A stretch of 64,000 nt of DNA from an uncultured Selenomonadaceae bacterium (lineage in GTDB: Bacteria; Bacillota; Negativicutes; Selenomonadales; Selenomonadaceae): NCBI GenBank assembly GCA_905234195.1, contig CAJOFR010000010.1, forward strand, positions 40,826-104,825, in the 5' to 3' direction. Of the stretch, positions 25,578-34,386 are shown one piece after another. The translations under genes were made by a program, and so were the position numbers. The notes beneath the pieces were generated by a model that saw only the letters and a program-made list of their open reading frames with translations, made no database searches and was not told where the DNA came from. Within the stretch, counting starts at the first letter, position 1, and each line of letters begins with the position of its first letter.

Positions 25578-26117
25578 ATGGTGATACTTGAAGGATTTAT
25601 CGTCGCAGTAATTTTGTTCGTGCTGGGGATTTTTCTTTACTTGAAACAGCGCGGACAAGAAAAGGTTGTCCCGAAACTGGAAACTCGGACGCCCTTTAAA
25701 ATCGAATACCGCGACGATAAATCCGTTACAATTTCAACGACAATAGAATTTCGCAACGAAGGTAAACAGAGCGCGATGATTGTCGACGCGATTTGCCATC
25801 CGCTTTTGCCTTATGAGCAGTACGACGGAATAGCCGTTCGTGGGAAGGCCGAACGCGAAGGAAAGCCGCGCGAAGATGATTACTTCGAGGCGTTAGTTTT
25901 GGAGCACCAACAGAGCGTGAATTTAATCGCGAAAGTCACTTTGACTGCGCGGAAAAATCTTTCGCTCGAAGAGGCATTGAGTCACATGGTCGATTTTCCC
26001 GTTGAATTTATTTATCGGGAGGTCGGCAGGACGCCAATGCATTTTTCTATTGCAAGAATAATTTTGACTGCCGAAGAACTTACAAGATTAACCGGCGTCA
26101 AGTTGATTCAAGATTAA
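25578..26117 (+). CDS. membrane-anchored protein of unknown function
   Basis: A 179-residue protein. ATG 25578 follows TAGGAGG; an in-frame ATG at 25536 lies upstream of the promoter -10 and is rejected. One N-terminal transmembrane segment (about 5-24) is followed by a soluble beta-rich domain with an IEFRNEGKQSAMIVDA stretch resembling immunoglobulin-like sandwich domains. I do not recognise the family. It stands alone between terminator and repeat element. Confidence 0.7.
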   Translation: MVILEGFIVAVILFVLGIFLYLKQRGQEKVVPKLETRTPFKIEYRDDKSVTISTTIEFRNEGKQSAMIVDAICHPLLPYEQYDGIAVRGKAEREGKPREDDYFEALVLEHQQSVNLIAKVTLTARKNLSLEEALSHMVDFPVEFIYREVGRTPMHFSIARIILTAEELTRLTGVKLIQD

Positions 26118-26145
26118 ATTTTTTTCTTCCAATCAAATTGGAGAT

Positions 26146-26245
26146 CTACTTTTCTTTTGGCGCAAAAGAAAAGTAGCAAAAGAAAACTGCCGCTGGTCGT
26201 CGCAATCCTGCGACGAGGTCGCGGCGGGCCGTCGTCCATGACGAC
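26146..26245 (+). repeat. three-hairpin intergenic repeat, copy 1
   Basis: H1 is a perfect 14-bp hairpin with GCG loop (26146-26176). H2 is a nested stem (GCCGC...GCGGC with inner CGTCGCA...TGCGACG, 26189-26225). H3 is GTCGTC-CAT-GACGAC (26231-26245). A second copy, inverted, lies at 61677-61777. H1 and the linker CAAAAGAAAACT are identical in both, while H2 and H3 differ in sequence but keep their pairing. Confidence 0.75.
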
Positions 26246-26282
26246 ATTTTTAGAAATTTTTCTAAGTTCAAAGGAGCATGTT

Positions 26283-26939
26283 ATGGCTGTAGAAATAATT
26301 CCGATTTCAACGAGAATCCTCACGCCGAAAGATGATATTGTAGACGTGATTGAGAAATATACGAAAGATAAAATCACTGCGGACGACGTGATTACCGTCG
26401 CCGAAAGTGTCGTCGCGATAACGCAGGGGAATATTGTCCGCCCCGACGAGATGAAAATAACTTGCCTCGCGCGATTTTGTTGCCGTTTCATTCCCGATTA
26501 TGGCAGTCTCGCCACGCCGCACGGTATGCAGGCTCTTATGCGCAAGGAGGGCGAATGGCGCGTTGCCTTCGCGCTTTTCGCGGGCTTTTTGGGCAAGGTT
26601 ATCGGGCAGCGCGGACTTTTTTACAAGTGGGGCGGTCGTCAAGCCGCGCTGATAGACGACGTGACGGGCACCATGCCGCCTTTCGATAAATGCGTTGTCT
26701 ACGGCCCCGAAAATCCGGATCAAGTTGTCAGTGCTCTCAAAAATCGGCTCGGCTGTTTCGGCGCGATGATTGCCGACGTCAACGACCTGCACCGCTCGCG
26801 AATTGTGGGGGCTACCGCCGGAATGAACGCGCAACTTGCCTCCGATTTGCTGTTGGATAATCCTTTCGGCAATGCTTCCGAGAAAAGACCGATTTGTATT
26901 TTGAAAAATTTTCGTCAGTATCAGGAGGAAAAGAGATGA
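26283..26939 (+). CDS. CofE-like (F420-0:glutamyl ligase family) protein
   Basis: A 218-residue protein. ATG 26283 is chosen for its AAAGGAG SD; the longer frame from 26157 runs through the repeat element. The N-terminal [13 protein letters not shown] and later [14 protein letters not shown] and [14 protein letters not shown] segments resemble the coenzyme F420-0:gamma-glutamyl ligase fold found in Firmicutes that do not make F420. The reaction in such organisms is unknown. Its end overlaps the GH84 start by 4 nt. Confidence 0.7.
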   Translation: MAVEIIPISTRILTPKDDIVDVIEKYTKDKITADDVITVAESVVAITQGNIVRPDEMKITCLARFCCRFIPDYGSLATPHGMQALMRKEGEWRVAFALFAGFLGKVIGQRGLFYKWGGRQAALIDDVTGTMPPFDKCVVYGPENPDQVVSALKNRLGCFGAMIADVNDLHRSRIVGATAGMNAQLASDLLLDNPFGNASEKRPICILKNFRQYQEEKR

Positions 26940-28348
26940 AAATTTTTAAATGTTTGTTGCTGGTGATTTTAATGACCGGTTTAAGTTTCGGGACGGCGTT
27001 TTCTGCGCCAATACCCCTGCGCGGCGTCGTCGAAGGATTTTACGGGACGCCCTGGACTTTTGAGGATCGCGCGGCTTTGATGGAGTTTTGCCGCCGACAA
27101 AATTTGAACGCTTATATTTACGCGCCGAAGGACGATCCTTATCACCGCGATAAGTGGCGGCAACCTTACCCCTTTGAAAAATTGCACGAACTGGAAAATT
27201 TGGTAGACGTGGCGAAAAAAAATAACGTTCGGTTTGTTTTTGCGGTGTCGCCCGGTCTCGATTTGAAGTATTCCGGAAAAAATGGTGACGCCGATTTTAA
27301 ATTGATGATGAAAAAATTGGACGCCATGTATGAAATTGGCGTGCGTCACTTCGCGCTTTTTTTCGACGACTTGAAAGACAACAACGGCAAGCACCACGAA
27401 AAAGGCAAGTTGCAGGCGAATTTTATTAACAAAGTTCAGAACGAATTGCGCGTGAAACATTCCGACGTCGCGCCGCTGATTGTCGTGCCGACGGAATATT
27501 ATCGCCTCGACATGATTAGCAATCGCGGGAAAGTTACTTCGTACACCAAAGATTTTGCTGAAAATCTCGACAAAAAAATTATCGTGCTGTATACCGGCGA
27601 CGGCGTCGTTTGTGACGGAATTTCCGATGAAAAATTTAACGAAGCTTGCGAAATTTACAGCTGTGACTTGGGAATTTGGTGGAATTATCCCGTGAACGAT
27701 TACGCTTTGACGCTGGACGGCAACCGCAATGCTAAACTTGCACTCGGCGCGATTGAAAAACTCCCTACAAAAAATGTTCAGGCGATTTTTTTCAACCCGA
27801 TGGGTCAGCCGATTCTTTCGCGCATTGCCCTTGCGACCGGCGCGGAATACGCGAACTCCCCTGCCCTTTACGACGCGAAAAAATCTTGGAACAAAGCCAT
27901 TGACGAACAGTTTGGCGAACTTGCTCCCGCGATGAAAATTTTTGCCGACCATTCGCAACACATGGAAAATTCTTGGGCGAAAGTCGGCGCGGCTGACGCG
28001 GAAGAATTTAACACGCTCGCTTATCTCGCCGTCGCTAACACGCGCGCAAAAAAAGCATTTGATTTTTCACGTCTTGAAAAATTAATCGACGATATGGAAA
28101 ATTCGGCGGATACTTTGCTGGAAAATTTATCTCCGGAAATTTTGGCAGAATGCAAGCCACAACTCGAACAATTTAAAATTATCGCGCAGGCTGACCGAAT
28201 TGCCGTAGAGTCTTTGAAATCCGGAAGTCTTGACCCGAATTTAAAAGTGTTGCGCGAAGAAATTAAAAAAAATTCAGTTACGGCTCTGGTTTCCGAAAAA
28301 ACTGCCGTGAAATTTATCGACGACGTCCTTGCTTTTTTTGAGAAGTAA
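26936..28348 (+). CDS. GH84 beta-N-acetylglucosaminidase (O-GlcNAcase/hyaluronidase-like), exported
   Basis: A 470-residue protein starting at ATG 26936 (SD AGGAGG) with a signal peptide cleaved near residue 24. The catalytic barrel begins directly with the GH84 block [13 protein letters not shown] then TFEDR (about 28-45). [16 protein letters not shown] follows, and the adjacent Asp pair of the active site is in FFDDL (Asp144-Asp145). Relatives (NagJ type) cleave terminal beta-GlcNAc from glycoproteins, here probably in the periplasm or outside the cell. No carbohydrate-binding modules. It is translationally coupled to the CofE-like gene. Confidence 0.88.
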   Translation: MKIFKCLLLVILMTGLSFGTAFSAPIPLRGVVEGFYGTPWTFEDRAALMEFCRRQNLNAYIYAPKDDPYHRDKWRQPYPFEKLHELENLVDVAKKNNVRFVFAVSPGLDLKYSGKNGDADFKLMMKKLDAMYEIGVRHFALFFDDLKDNNGKHHEKGKLQANFINKVQNELRVKHSDVAPLIVVPTEYYRLDMISNRGKVTSYTKDFAENLDKKIIVLYTGDGVVCDGISDEKFNEACEIYSCDLGIWWNYPVNDYALTLDGNRNAKLALGAIEKLPTKNVQAIFFNPMGQPILSRIALATGAEYANSPALYDAKKSWNKAIDEQFGELAPAMKIFADHSQHMENSWAKVGAADAEEFNTLAYLAVANTRAKKAFDFSRLEKLIDDMENSADTLLENLSPEILAECKPQLEQFKIIAQADRIAVESLKSGSLDPNLKVLREEIKKNSVTALVSEKTAVKFIDDVLAFFEK

Positions 28349-28396
28349 ATTTTTCGCGCGCTTGTCTTTAAAAATTTTTGATTGGGGGGAATTAAG

Positions 28397-29755
28397 ATGA
28401 AAAAATTGCTGTCGACAACTGCGGCAGCTTTTTTTATTTGTTCGTCGACGGTTTTCGCCGCGCCAATGACTTTGAACGTGCACAATTCAGATCTCCGCTC
28501 GACGATAATGATGGTCGCGCGGGCGGGCAGACTGAATGTTTCGGTTGATGATTCCGTTGAGGGAACTATTTCCATGTCGGTGACGAACGCCGAGCCGGAA
28601 AAAATTCTTGAGATTATCGCTAAAACTAAAAACTTAAATTTAATGAACGACGGCGAAATTTTTATTATGACTTCAAATTTTAGCGGAAGTTCGTTAATGA
28701 AAACGTACGTCCTGCCGATTTATTACGGCGACGCTGAAATTTTAAGGAAAGCTGTAATTTTGTCCCTCGACGCCGACGACGATAACGACGACGAAAAATC
28801 CGACAAGCGCAAGGATAAAAATTCCGACTCCAAAAAAAATTCCGACTCAAAAAAAAATACAAAGCTCAAGCGCGAAGACAGGGTTTTCGTCAATCCGGAC
28901 ACAAATTCTTTAGTTTTGTTGGGCACGTCTGCCGAATATGAACGCGCGCAAAATCTTTTGGAAAGTCTCGACGTCGAACTGAAGCAGGTTTCGGTTGAGG
29001 CGCGAATTTTGGCGATAGATAAGAGCGCGAGTAAAAATCTCGGCATTGAATGGATGTGGTCGACTTTGCCGCAATACCCCGAAGAGGATATCGAAACTTA
29101 TCAGAATTCCGCCGGCGTCTACCGCGAAAGGATTCGACGCGACAGGAATTTCAACGACAACACCGGCTACGGAATTATTCAGTTTGGGCGCGGGCCGGAG
29201 GGCATTCCTTTTGAGTGGTACTACGGCGCGCGGATTAATGCGCTCGTCACGAACGGCAAGGCGCAAATTCTTTCGCGTCCGAACGTCACGACGATTCAGG
29301 GGCATGAGGCCGTTATAAACGTGGGCAGCTCCGTTCCCGTGCCGCGCTACGAAACGACGAACTCGACGACGACAACTTCCCTTGAGTATCGCGACGCCGG
29401 AATTATTTTGAAGTACACGCCGCGAATCAATGCCGACGGCACGATAACCGCGAAAATCCATACCGAAGTCAGCACGCCGCAATACGTCGAGGACTTGAAG
29501 GCGTACCGATTCAACACGCGTTCGGCGGACACGATTGTTACCGTTCGCGACGGCGAGCCGATGGTTATTGGCGGGCTGATTGGCGCGGAGGAGAGCAAGA
29601 GTATCAGCAAAATTCCTTTTCTCGGCGACCTGCCGCTTTTGGGCGCGCTGTTCAGGAACCACCGCAAGAGTAAATCCGAATCGGAGCTGATAATTTTTTT
29701 GACGGCGCATGTTTTGGAAGGCGCGGGAAATTTTTCAAACGGGGTGGCGAAATGA
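28397..29755 (+). CDS. secretin (GspD/PilQ family)
   Basis: A 452-residue protein with signal peptide (cleavage after VFA near 22), an N0/STN-type domain (NSDLRSTIMMVARAGRLNVS, about 30-95), and a short second N-domain interrupted by a Lys/Asp/Ser-rich insert encoded over A8 and A9 tracts (28832-28857). The C-terminal secretin beta-domain reads GKAQILSRPNVTT ... SADTIVTVRDGEPMVIGGLI ... KIPFLGDLPLLGALF ... ELIIFLTAHV. It would form an outer-membrane multimeric channel. No pilus or T2SS partner genes are near; it sits between GH84 and haem/sirohaem genes and overlaps met8 by 4 nt. Confidence 0.9.
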   Translation: MKKLLSTTAAAFFICSSTVFAAPMTLNVHNSDLRSTIMMVARAGRLNVSVDDSVEGTISMSVTNAEPEKILEIIAKTKNLNLMNDGEIFIMTSNFSGSSLMKTYVLPIYYGDAEILRKAVILSLDADDDNDDEKSDKRKDKNSDSKKNSDSKKNTKLKREDRVFVNPDTNSLVLLGTSAEYERAQNLLESLDVELKQVSVEARILAIDKSASKNLGIEWMWSTLPQYPEEDIETYQNSAGVYRERIRRDRNFNDNTGYGIIQFGRGPEGIPFEWYYGARINALVTNGKAQILSRPNVTTIQGHEAVINVGSSVPVPRYETTNSTTTTSLEYRDAGIILKYTPRINADGTITAKIHTEVSTPQYVEDLKAYRFNTRSADTIVTVRDGEPMVIGGLIGAEESKSISKIPFLGDLPLLGALFRNHRKSKSESELIIFLTAHVLEGAGNFSNGVAK

Positions 29756-30390
29756 AATTTTATCCGATAAATTTAAACGTGGAGAATAAAAAATGCGTCG
29801 TTGTCGGCGGCGGAAAAGTTGCGCTGGAAAAAATTATCGGCTTGCTGGAGGCGGGCGCAAAAATCGAAGTTATAGCTCCAAAAATCTGCGCGGAGGTCGA
29901 AGAACTTGCGGGCGCGGGCAAAATTAAAATCGTCCGTGAAAAATATTCTGCCGAAAAAATTTTTGACGGCGTGGTTTTGATTGCGGCGACGAACGACGCG
30001 GAACTGAATCAAAAAATTGCGGAGGAGGGGCGCGCGAAAAATTTTCTCGTCAATATTGTCGACGACATTGCGAGCGATTTTATTGTACCTTCGCGAATCA
30101 GGCGCGGAGAATTTTTGTTGGCGATTTCGACGGGCGGAAAATCACCTGCCTTTTCAAGATTCGTACGGCAAATGTTGGAGGAGGAGTTTGATTTAAAATT
30201 CGTCGACGCCCTCGAAATAATTTCAAAGTATCGCGGAGAAGTCCAAAAAGTTTTGCCGACTCACGAAGCAAGAGTAAATTTTTGGCGCGAAGTTTTGACG
30301 CCCGAAGTCTGGAAATTTATCAAGGGCGGCGAACTCGAAAGGCTTGAGGGAAAAATAAAAAAATCGCTATCAAAAGTAGCGGAGCCGTGA
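29752..30390 (+). CDS. precorrin-2 dehydrogenase / sirohydrochlorin ferrochelatase (Met8/CysG-N type)
   Basis: A 212-residue protein with the N-terminal Rossmann motif VVGGGKVALEK (about 17-27) and the family block VNIVDDIASDFIVPSRIRRGEFLLAISTGGKSPAFSR (residues about 97-135), the CysG-B/Met8 signature. It oxidises precorrin-2 to sirohydrochlorin with NAD and may insert iron. It is coupled to the secretin upstream and followed by hemA, the usual tetrapyrrole context. Confidence 0.9.
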   Translation: MKFYPINLNVENKKCVVVGGGKVALEKIIGLLEAGAKIEVIAPKICAEVEELAGAGKIKIVREKYSAEKIFDGVVLIAATNDAELNQKIAEEGRAKNFLVNIVDDIASDFIVPSRIRRGEFLLAISTGGKSPAFSRFVRQMLEEEFDLKFVDALEIISKYRGEVQKVLPTHEARVNFWREVLTPEVWKFIKGGELERLEGKIKKSLSKVAEP

Positions 30391-30420
30391 TATTTTGTGG
30401 TATTGGGGAGAAAAATTCAA

Positions 30421-31665
30421 ATGCAGTTGCAAATATTGGGGCTGAATTACAAGACGGCACCCATTGAAATTCGCGAAAAATTTTCTTTAAACAAAGATTC
30501 CATTCGTCGCGGTCTGGAAAATCTCGACGAATACGACGGACTAAACGAAGCAGTAATTCTTTCGACGTGCAACCGAACTGAAATTTATGCGGTCACTGCG
30601 GATTCTTGCGGGCAGAGCGCGAAAAATTTTCTCGTTGATTTAATCGGCGGGGACTTTGAAAATTTTTTGTACGAGTACAGCGGCGAAAATTGCGTTCGTC
30701 ATCTTTTCAAGGTCTCGGCAAGTTTGGATTCATTGGTTTTGGGCGAAGGGCAAATTCTTTCGCAGGTCAAGGAGGCTTATTCTCTTGCCAAAAATCTCGG
30801 CGCGACAAACACGATTTTGAATACACTTTTTCATAAGGCGATCGCCTCCGGAAAAAATGTCCGCACCGAAACTAAAATCGCTTATAATTCCGTTTCAGTG
30901 AGTTCCGCCGCTGTCGAACTTGCCGAAAAAAAAATGGGCGGGCTGAAAAATCGCAACGCTTTGATTTTCGGCGCGGGGAGGATGGCTCAATTGACCGCGC
31001 AAAATTTGCAGGCGCATGGCGTGAAAAAAATTTTCGTTGCCAATCGTCATTTGGAGCGCGCCGAAGAGATGGCGAAAAAAATTTCCGGCGAGGCGGTCTC
31101 GTGGGAAGACGCGATGCATTGCGCTGATAACGTCGACATAATTATTACTTCGACGGGCGCGCCGCATTACGTCGTAAAGGCGTGGCAAACGCAACAGCTT
31201 ATGGCTCGTCGTGCAGGGCGCGGGATTTTTTTTATCGATATAGCTGTTCCGCGTGACGTCGACCCGGAAGTCGGAAAAATTCCTGGCGTTACTCTCTACA
31301 ACATTGACGATTTAGAATCGGTCGTCGAATCGCACGTGCAGGCGCGCCGCGAAGAAGCTAAAGCCGCCGAAAAAATTATCGAGGCTGACGTTGCCTCCGT
31401 AATGGAAAGATTTAAATATCTGAAGTTCCAGCCGCTAATGGCAGACCTTTCAAATCGCGCGGAAAAAATTCGCGAAAGAGAAGTCAAAAGAATTTCAAAC
31501 AAGCTCCCCAATTTGTCAGACGAAGAACGCCGCGTCGTCGACCACATGACAAAAATGATCGTCCGAAAACTTTTGCGGTTGCCAATGATGAAATTAAACG
31601 CCTCCGCCGGCACGAACGAAGAAAATTTTTACGCGGAAGCAATGCGCGCGCTTTTTGGGGAATGA
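30421..31665 (+). CDS. hemA: glutamyl-tRNA reductase
   Basis: A 414-residue protein, the first committed enzyme of C5 tetrapyrrole synthesis. Start ATG 30421 has a GGGGAG SD; the GTG at 30397 is an in-frame alternative. Visible: catalytic Cys in ILSTCNRTEIY (about 46-56), LGEGQILSQVKEAY, NAD-binding ALIFGAGRMAQLTA, and the C-terminal dimerisation helix. It overlaps ecfA1 by 4 nt, which is an unusual neighbour; other hem genes are not in the window. Confidence 0.95.
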   Translation: MQLQILGLNYKTAPIEIREKFSLNKDSIRRGLENLDEYDGLNEAVILSTCNRTEIYAVTADSCGQSAKNFLVDLIGGDFENFLYEYSGENCVRHLFKVSASLDSLVLGEGQILSQVKEAYSLAKNLGATNTILNTLFHKAIASGKNVRTETKIAYNSVSVSSAAVELAEKKMGGLKNRNALIFGAGRMAQLTAQNLQAHGVKKIFVANRHLERAEEMAKKISGEAVSWEDAMHCADNVDIIITSTGAPHYVVKAWQTQQLMARRAGRGIFFIDIAVPRDVDPEVGKIPGVTLYNIDDLESVVESHVQARREEAKAAEKIIEADVASVMERFKYLKFQPLMADLSNRAEKIREREVKRISNKLPNLSDEERRVVDHMTKMIVRKLLRLPMMKLNASAGTNEENFYAEAMRALFGE

Positions 31666-32495
31666 TTATGGAAATTATCAGAGTTGAAAATTTGAAACAC
31701 GTTTATCAGACGGCGGCGGGCGATAAACTCGCGCTGGACGATATTAATTTGACGGTGGACGCGGGGGAATTTGTCGCGATTATCGGCACGAACGGCAGCG
31801 GCAAATCCACGCTCGCCAAACATTTTAACGCGCTGCTCAAGCCGACCGCCGGAAAAATTTTTGTCGAAAATCTAGATACAGCTGACGAAAAAAATCTTTG
31901 GCAAGTGCGCTCGAATGTCGGCATGGTTTTTCAGAATCCCGATAACGAAATTGTCGCCGCGATTGTCGAAGACGATATTGCTTTTGGTCCGGAAAATTTG
32001 GGGATTGAGCCGCAGGAAATTCGCCGCCGCGTCGACCTTGCCCTTGAGACCGTCAACATGACCGACTACAAAAAATTTTCGCCCGGCAAACTTAGCGGCG
32101 GGCAAAAACAGCGCATCGCCATTGCCGGAGCCGTCGCCATGCGCACGAAAATTATTGTCTTCGACGAACCGACCGCCATGCTCGATCCGCAAGGACGCCG
32201 CGAAGTTTTGGGCACGATAAAAAAACTCCACGCGCAGGGCTTGACGATAATTTTAATCACGCATTTTATGGAGGAGGCGGCGGCAGCAAACCGCGTCGTC
32301 GTCATGGAAAGCGGGCGCATAATCAAAATCGGGACGCCGCAGGAAATTTTTTCGGACGTCGCCGAAATTAAACGGCTCGGATTAGATGTGCCGGTTGCCG
32401 TCGAAATTGCCGAAAGGTTGCGCCGAAAAGGTTTGCGCCTGCCGAAAAATATTTTGACTGCCGCCGAGTTGGCGGACGCCCTAAAAGGAATTTGA
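31662..32495 (+). CDS. ecfA1: energy-coupling factor (ECF) transporter ATPase, EcfA1-like
   Basis: A 277-residue ABC ATPase. Walker A GTNGSGKST (about 42-50), Q-loop VFQNPDNEIVA, signature LSGGQKQR, Walker B IIVFDEPTAMLD, and switch His in ITHFMEE. The QNPDNE Q-loop is characteristic of CbiO/EcfA. It energises uptake of vitamins or metals together with EcfA2, EcfT and an S component. It is separated from ecfA2 by a glycosyltransferase gene, and no ecfT is seen. Confidence 0.92.
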   Translation: MIMEIIRVENLKHVYQTAAGDKLALDDINLTVDAGEFVAIIGTNGSGKSTLAKHFNALLKPTAGKIFVENLDTADEKNLWQVRSNVGMVFQNPDNEIVAAIVEDDIAFGPENLGIEPQEIRRRVDLALETVNMTDYKKFSPGKLSGGQKQRIAIAGAVAMRTKIIVFDEPTAMLDPQGRREVLGTIKKLHAQGLTIILITHFMEEAAAANRVVVMESGRIIKIGTPQEIFSDVAEIKRLGLDVPVAVEIAERLRRKGLRLPKNILTAAELADALKGI

Positions 32496-32497
32496 AC

Positions 32498-33541
32498 ATG
32501 CGTTTTTTAGTTATCGCTCCGCCTTCGCCGATTACCGACGGGATTTTTGACGAACTGCGCGCGCTGAAAAATTTTGAACCCGAACTTTTCACGATGAATC
32601 TTTTTTATTTCAGCTCGTCTTACCTTGAACGAAAAATTTATAAACTCGGCGTCAAAATTTCCGAACGAAAATTTAATCACACCTTGATAAATAATTTGAA
32701 CGACAGGCTTGAAAAATTTCGTCCGGACTTCCTGCTGATTCTCAACGGCAGCAATGTTCCGCGCGACGTGCAAAAATTTATTGCCGGTCGTGAAATAATT
32801 TTGTGGGCGTGGGATTCCGTGAAAAATTTTTCAGAGACGGAAGGTTTCACGGAAATTGCGGACGAAATTTTTTGTTTCGAGCAGGGAGATTTAAAATATT
32901 TGTCGGGGAAAAATCTGACGGCGCATTATTTGCCGCTGGGCGCGAACGAAAAAATTTATTTCCCGCTTGAAAAAAAACGTGACGTCGATATTTCTTTTGT
33001 CGGGCTGGCGTCGAAGGAGCGGCTGGAGATTTTGGAAAGGGTTTGCGAAATGGCGTATCAAAAAAATTTTTCGGTCAAGGTCGGCGGGATTTTTTACGAC
33101 GCCAAACATTTTTGGAAGAAATATTTTTTTGAGCGGCGTTATCCCAATCTCGTGAAATTTTTGGAGAACAGAATTTTTGCGCCGGAAGAGGTTGCGGATT
33201 TATATCGCCGCAGTAAAATTTGCCTGAACATAAACACCGCCGCCCATAAGAGTTTAAGCCCGCGAACTTTTGAAATTTGCGCGACGAAAAGTTTTCAGCT
33301 GATGAACGCCGGGCAAAATTCTTGCGGGCTGGTAAATTTCGGGAAGGACATTGCGATTTTTCAAGATACGAATGATTTAATCGAGAAGATTATTTTTTAT
33401 TTATCGCAGGAAAATTTACGAAAAGAAATTGCGCTTAATGGTTATAACTCCGTCATGAAAAATTGCACGCTGAAAAAATCCGTAGAGAAATTATTTTCAG
33501 AATCGGAAGTCATAAAAAATTTGTCGAGGGAAAAATTATGA
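32498..33541 (+). CDS. CgeB-like glycosyltransferase
   Basis: A 347-residue protein; ATG 32498 (SD AAGGA, 7-8 nt) preferred over the in-frame TTG at 32492. It has the CgeB/GT-B pattern: an N-terminal Rossmann region (FLVIAPPSPITDG, PDFLLILNGSN, EIILWAWDSVKNF) and a C-terminal half with VDISFVGLASKERLEIL. The nucleotide-sugar-binding ending is KICLNINTAAHKSLSPRTFE then ICATKSFQL. Acceptor unknown. Inserted between ecfA1 and ecfA2 with overlapping or touching junctions on both sides. Confidence 0.82.
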   Translation: MRFLVIAPPSPITDGIFDELRALKNFEPELFTMNLFYFSSSYLERKIYKLGVKISERKFNHTLINNLNDRLEKFRPDFLLILNGSNVPRDVQKFIAGREIILWAWDSVKNFSETEGFTEIADEIFCFEQGDLKYLSGKNLTAHYLPLGANEKIYFPLEKKRDVDISFVGLASKERLEILERVCEMAYQKNFSVKVGGIFYDAKHFWKKYFFERRYPNLVKFLENRIFAPEEVADLYRRSKICLNINTAAHKSLSPRTFEICATKSFQLMNAGQNSCGLVNFGKDIAIFQDTNDLIEKIIFYLSQENLRKEIALNGYNSVMKNCTLKKSVEKLFSESEVIKNLSREKL

Positions 33542-34386
33542 TTGATATTCGCAAGGTAAATTTTACTTATATGTCGAAAACCCCCTTTGAAAAAACTGCG
33601 TTGCGGGAAATTTCTTTCAGCGTGAACGAGGGAGATTTTTTGGCGATAGCGGGGCACACCGGCAGCGGAAAATCGACGCTGATTCAAATTATCGCGGGGT
33701 TGATTGATTTAACTGAAGGCGTCGTGGAAATTGACGGCGCGCCCGTCGCGGAAAAGGATGCCCACCGAAGAATCGGGATCGTTTTTCAGTATCCGGAATA
33801 TCAGCTTTTTGAAGAGACGGTCGAAAAGGATATTGCCTTCGGACCGCGAAATTTCGGGCTGGCTGAAAATGAAATTGCCGCGCGTGTCGACGAATCAATG
33901 AAACTCGTCGGGCTGAGCGCGGAGCTGAAAAATTCTTCGCCGTTTGAACTTTCGGGCGGGCAGAAAAGGCGCGTTGCCATTGCCGGAATTTTGGCACTCA
34001 AGCCGAAATATTTAATCCTCGACGAACCGACGGCAGGGCTTGACCCGAAAGCGCGAAACAATCTTCTCGCCGAAATAAAAAAACTTCACCGAGCAGGAGT
34101 GACGATAATTTTCGTGTCGCATTCAATGGAGGACATAGCGCGGCTTGCGAACAGGGTTATCGTGCTCGCGCAGGGAAAAATTTTATTCGACGGGACGCCG
34201 CGAACATTATTCAGCCAATCGGAAATTTTAAAGCAGGCGGGATTAATGCCGCCGCCCGTCACTCAACTAATGCAGGAACTTCGGCGCGCAGGTTTGAACG
34301 TCGGTGCGGAAGTTATCACACTTGACGAGGCGGAGCGGGAAATTTTTAATATCGGCAGTAAACGCAAGAAGGAGCAAACTCTTTAG
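33538..34386 (+). CDS. ecfA2: energy-coupling factor transporter ATPase, EcfA2-like
   Basis: A 282-residue ABC ATPase starting at ATG 33538, overlapping the glycosyltransferase stop. A longer frame from 33463 runs inside that gene. Walker A GHTGSGKST, Q-loop VFQYPEYQLFEETVEKDIAFGP (EcfA2-type), signature LSGGQKRR, Walker B YLILDEPTAGLD. Pairs with EcfA1. Ends with TAG immediately before the next gene's ATG. Confidence 0.92.
   Translation: MIDIRKVNFTYMSKTPFEKTALREISFSVNEGDFLAIAGHTGSGKSTLIQIIAGLIDLTEGVVEIDGAPVAEKDAHRRIGIVFQYPEYQLFEETVEKDIAFGPRNFGLAENEIAARVDESMKLVGLSAELKNSSPFELSGGQKRRVAIAGILALKPKYLILDEPTAGLDPKARNNLLAEIKKLHRAGVTIIFVSHSMEDIARLANRVIVLAQGKILFDGTPRTLFSQSEILKQAGLMPPPVTQLMQELRRAGLNVGAEVITLDEAEREIFNIGSKRKKEQTL

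Noticed and set aside
26157..26282. N-terminal extension of the CofE-like protein through the repeat element
   Set aside because: The extension is read from the hairpin repeat; ATG 26283 has a proper AAAGGAG SD and matches the family start.
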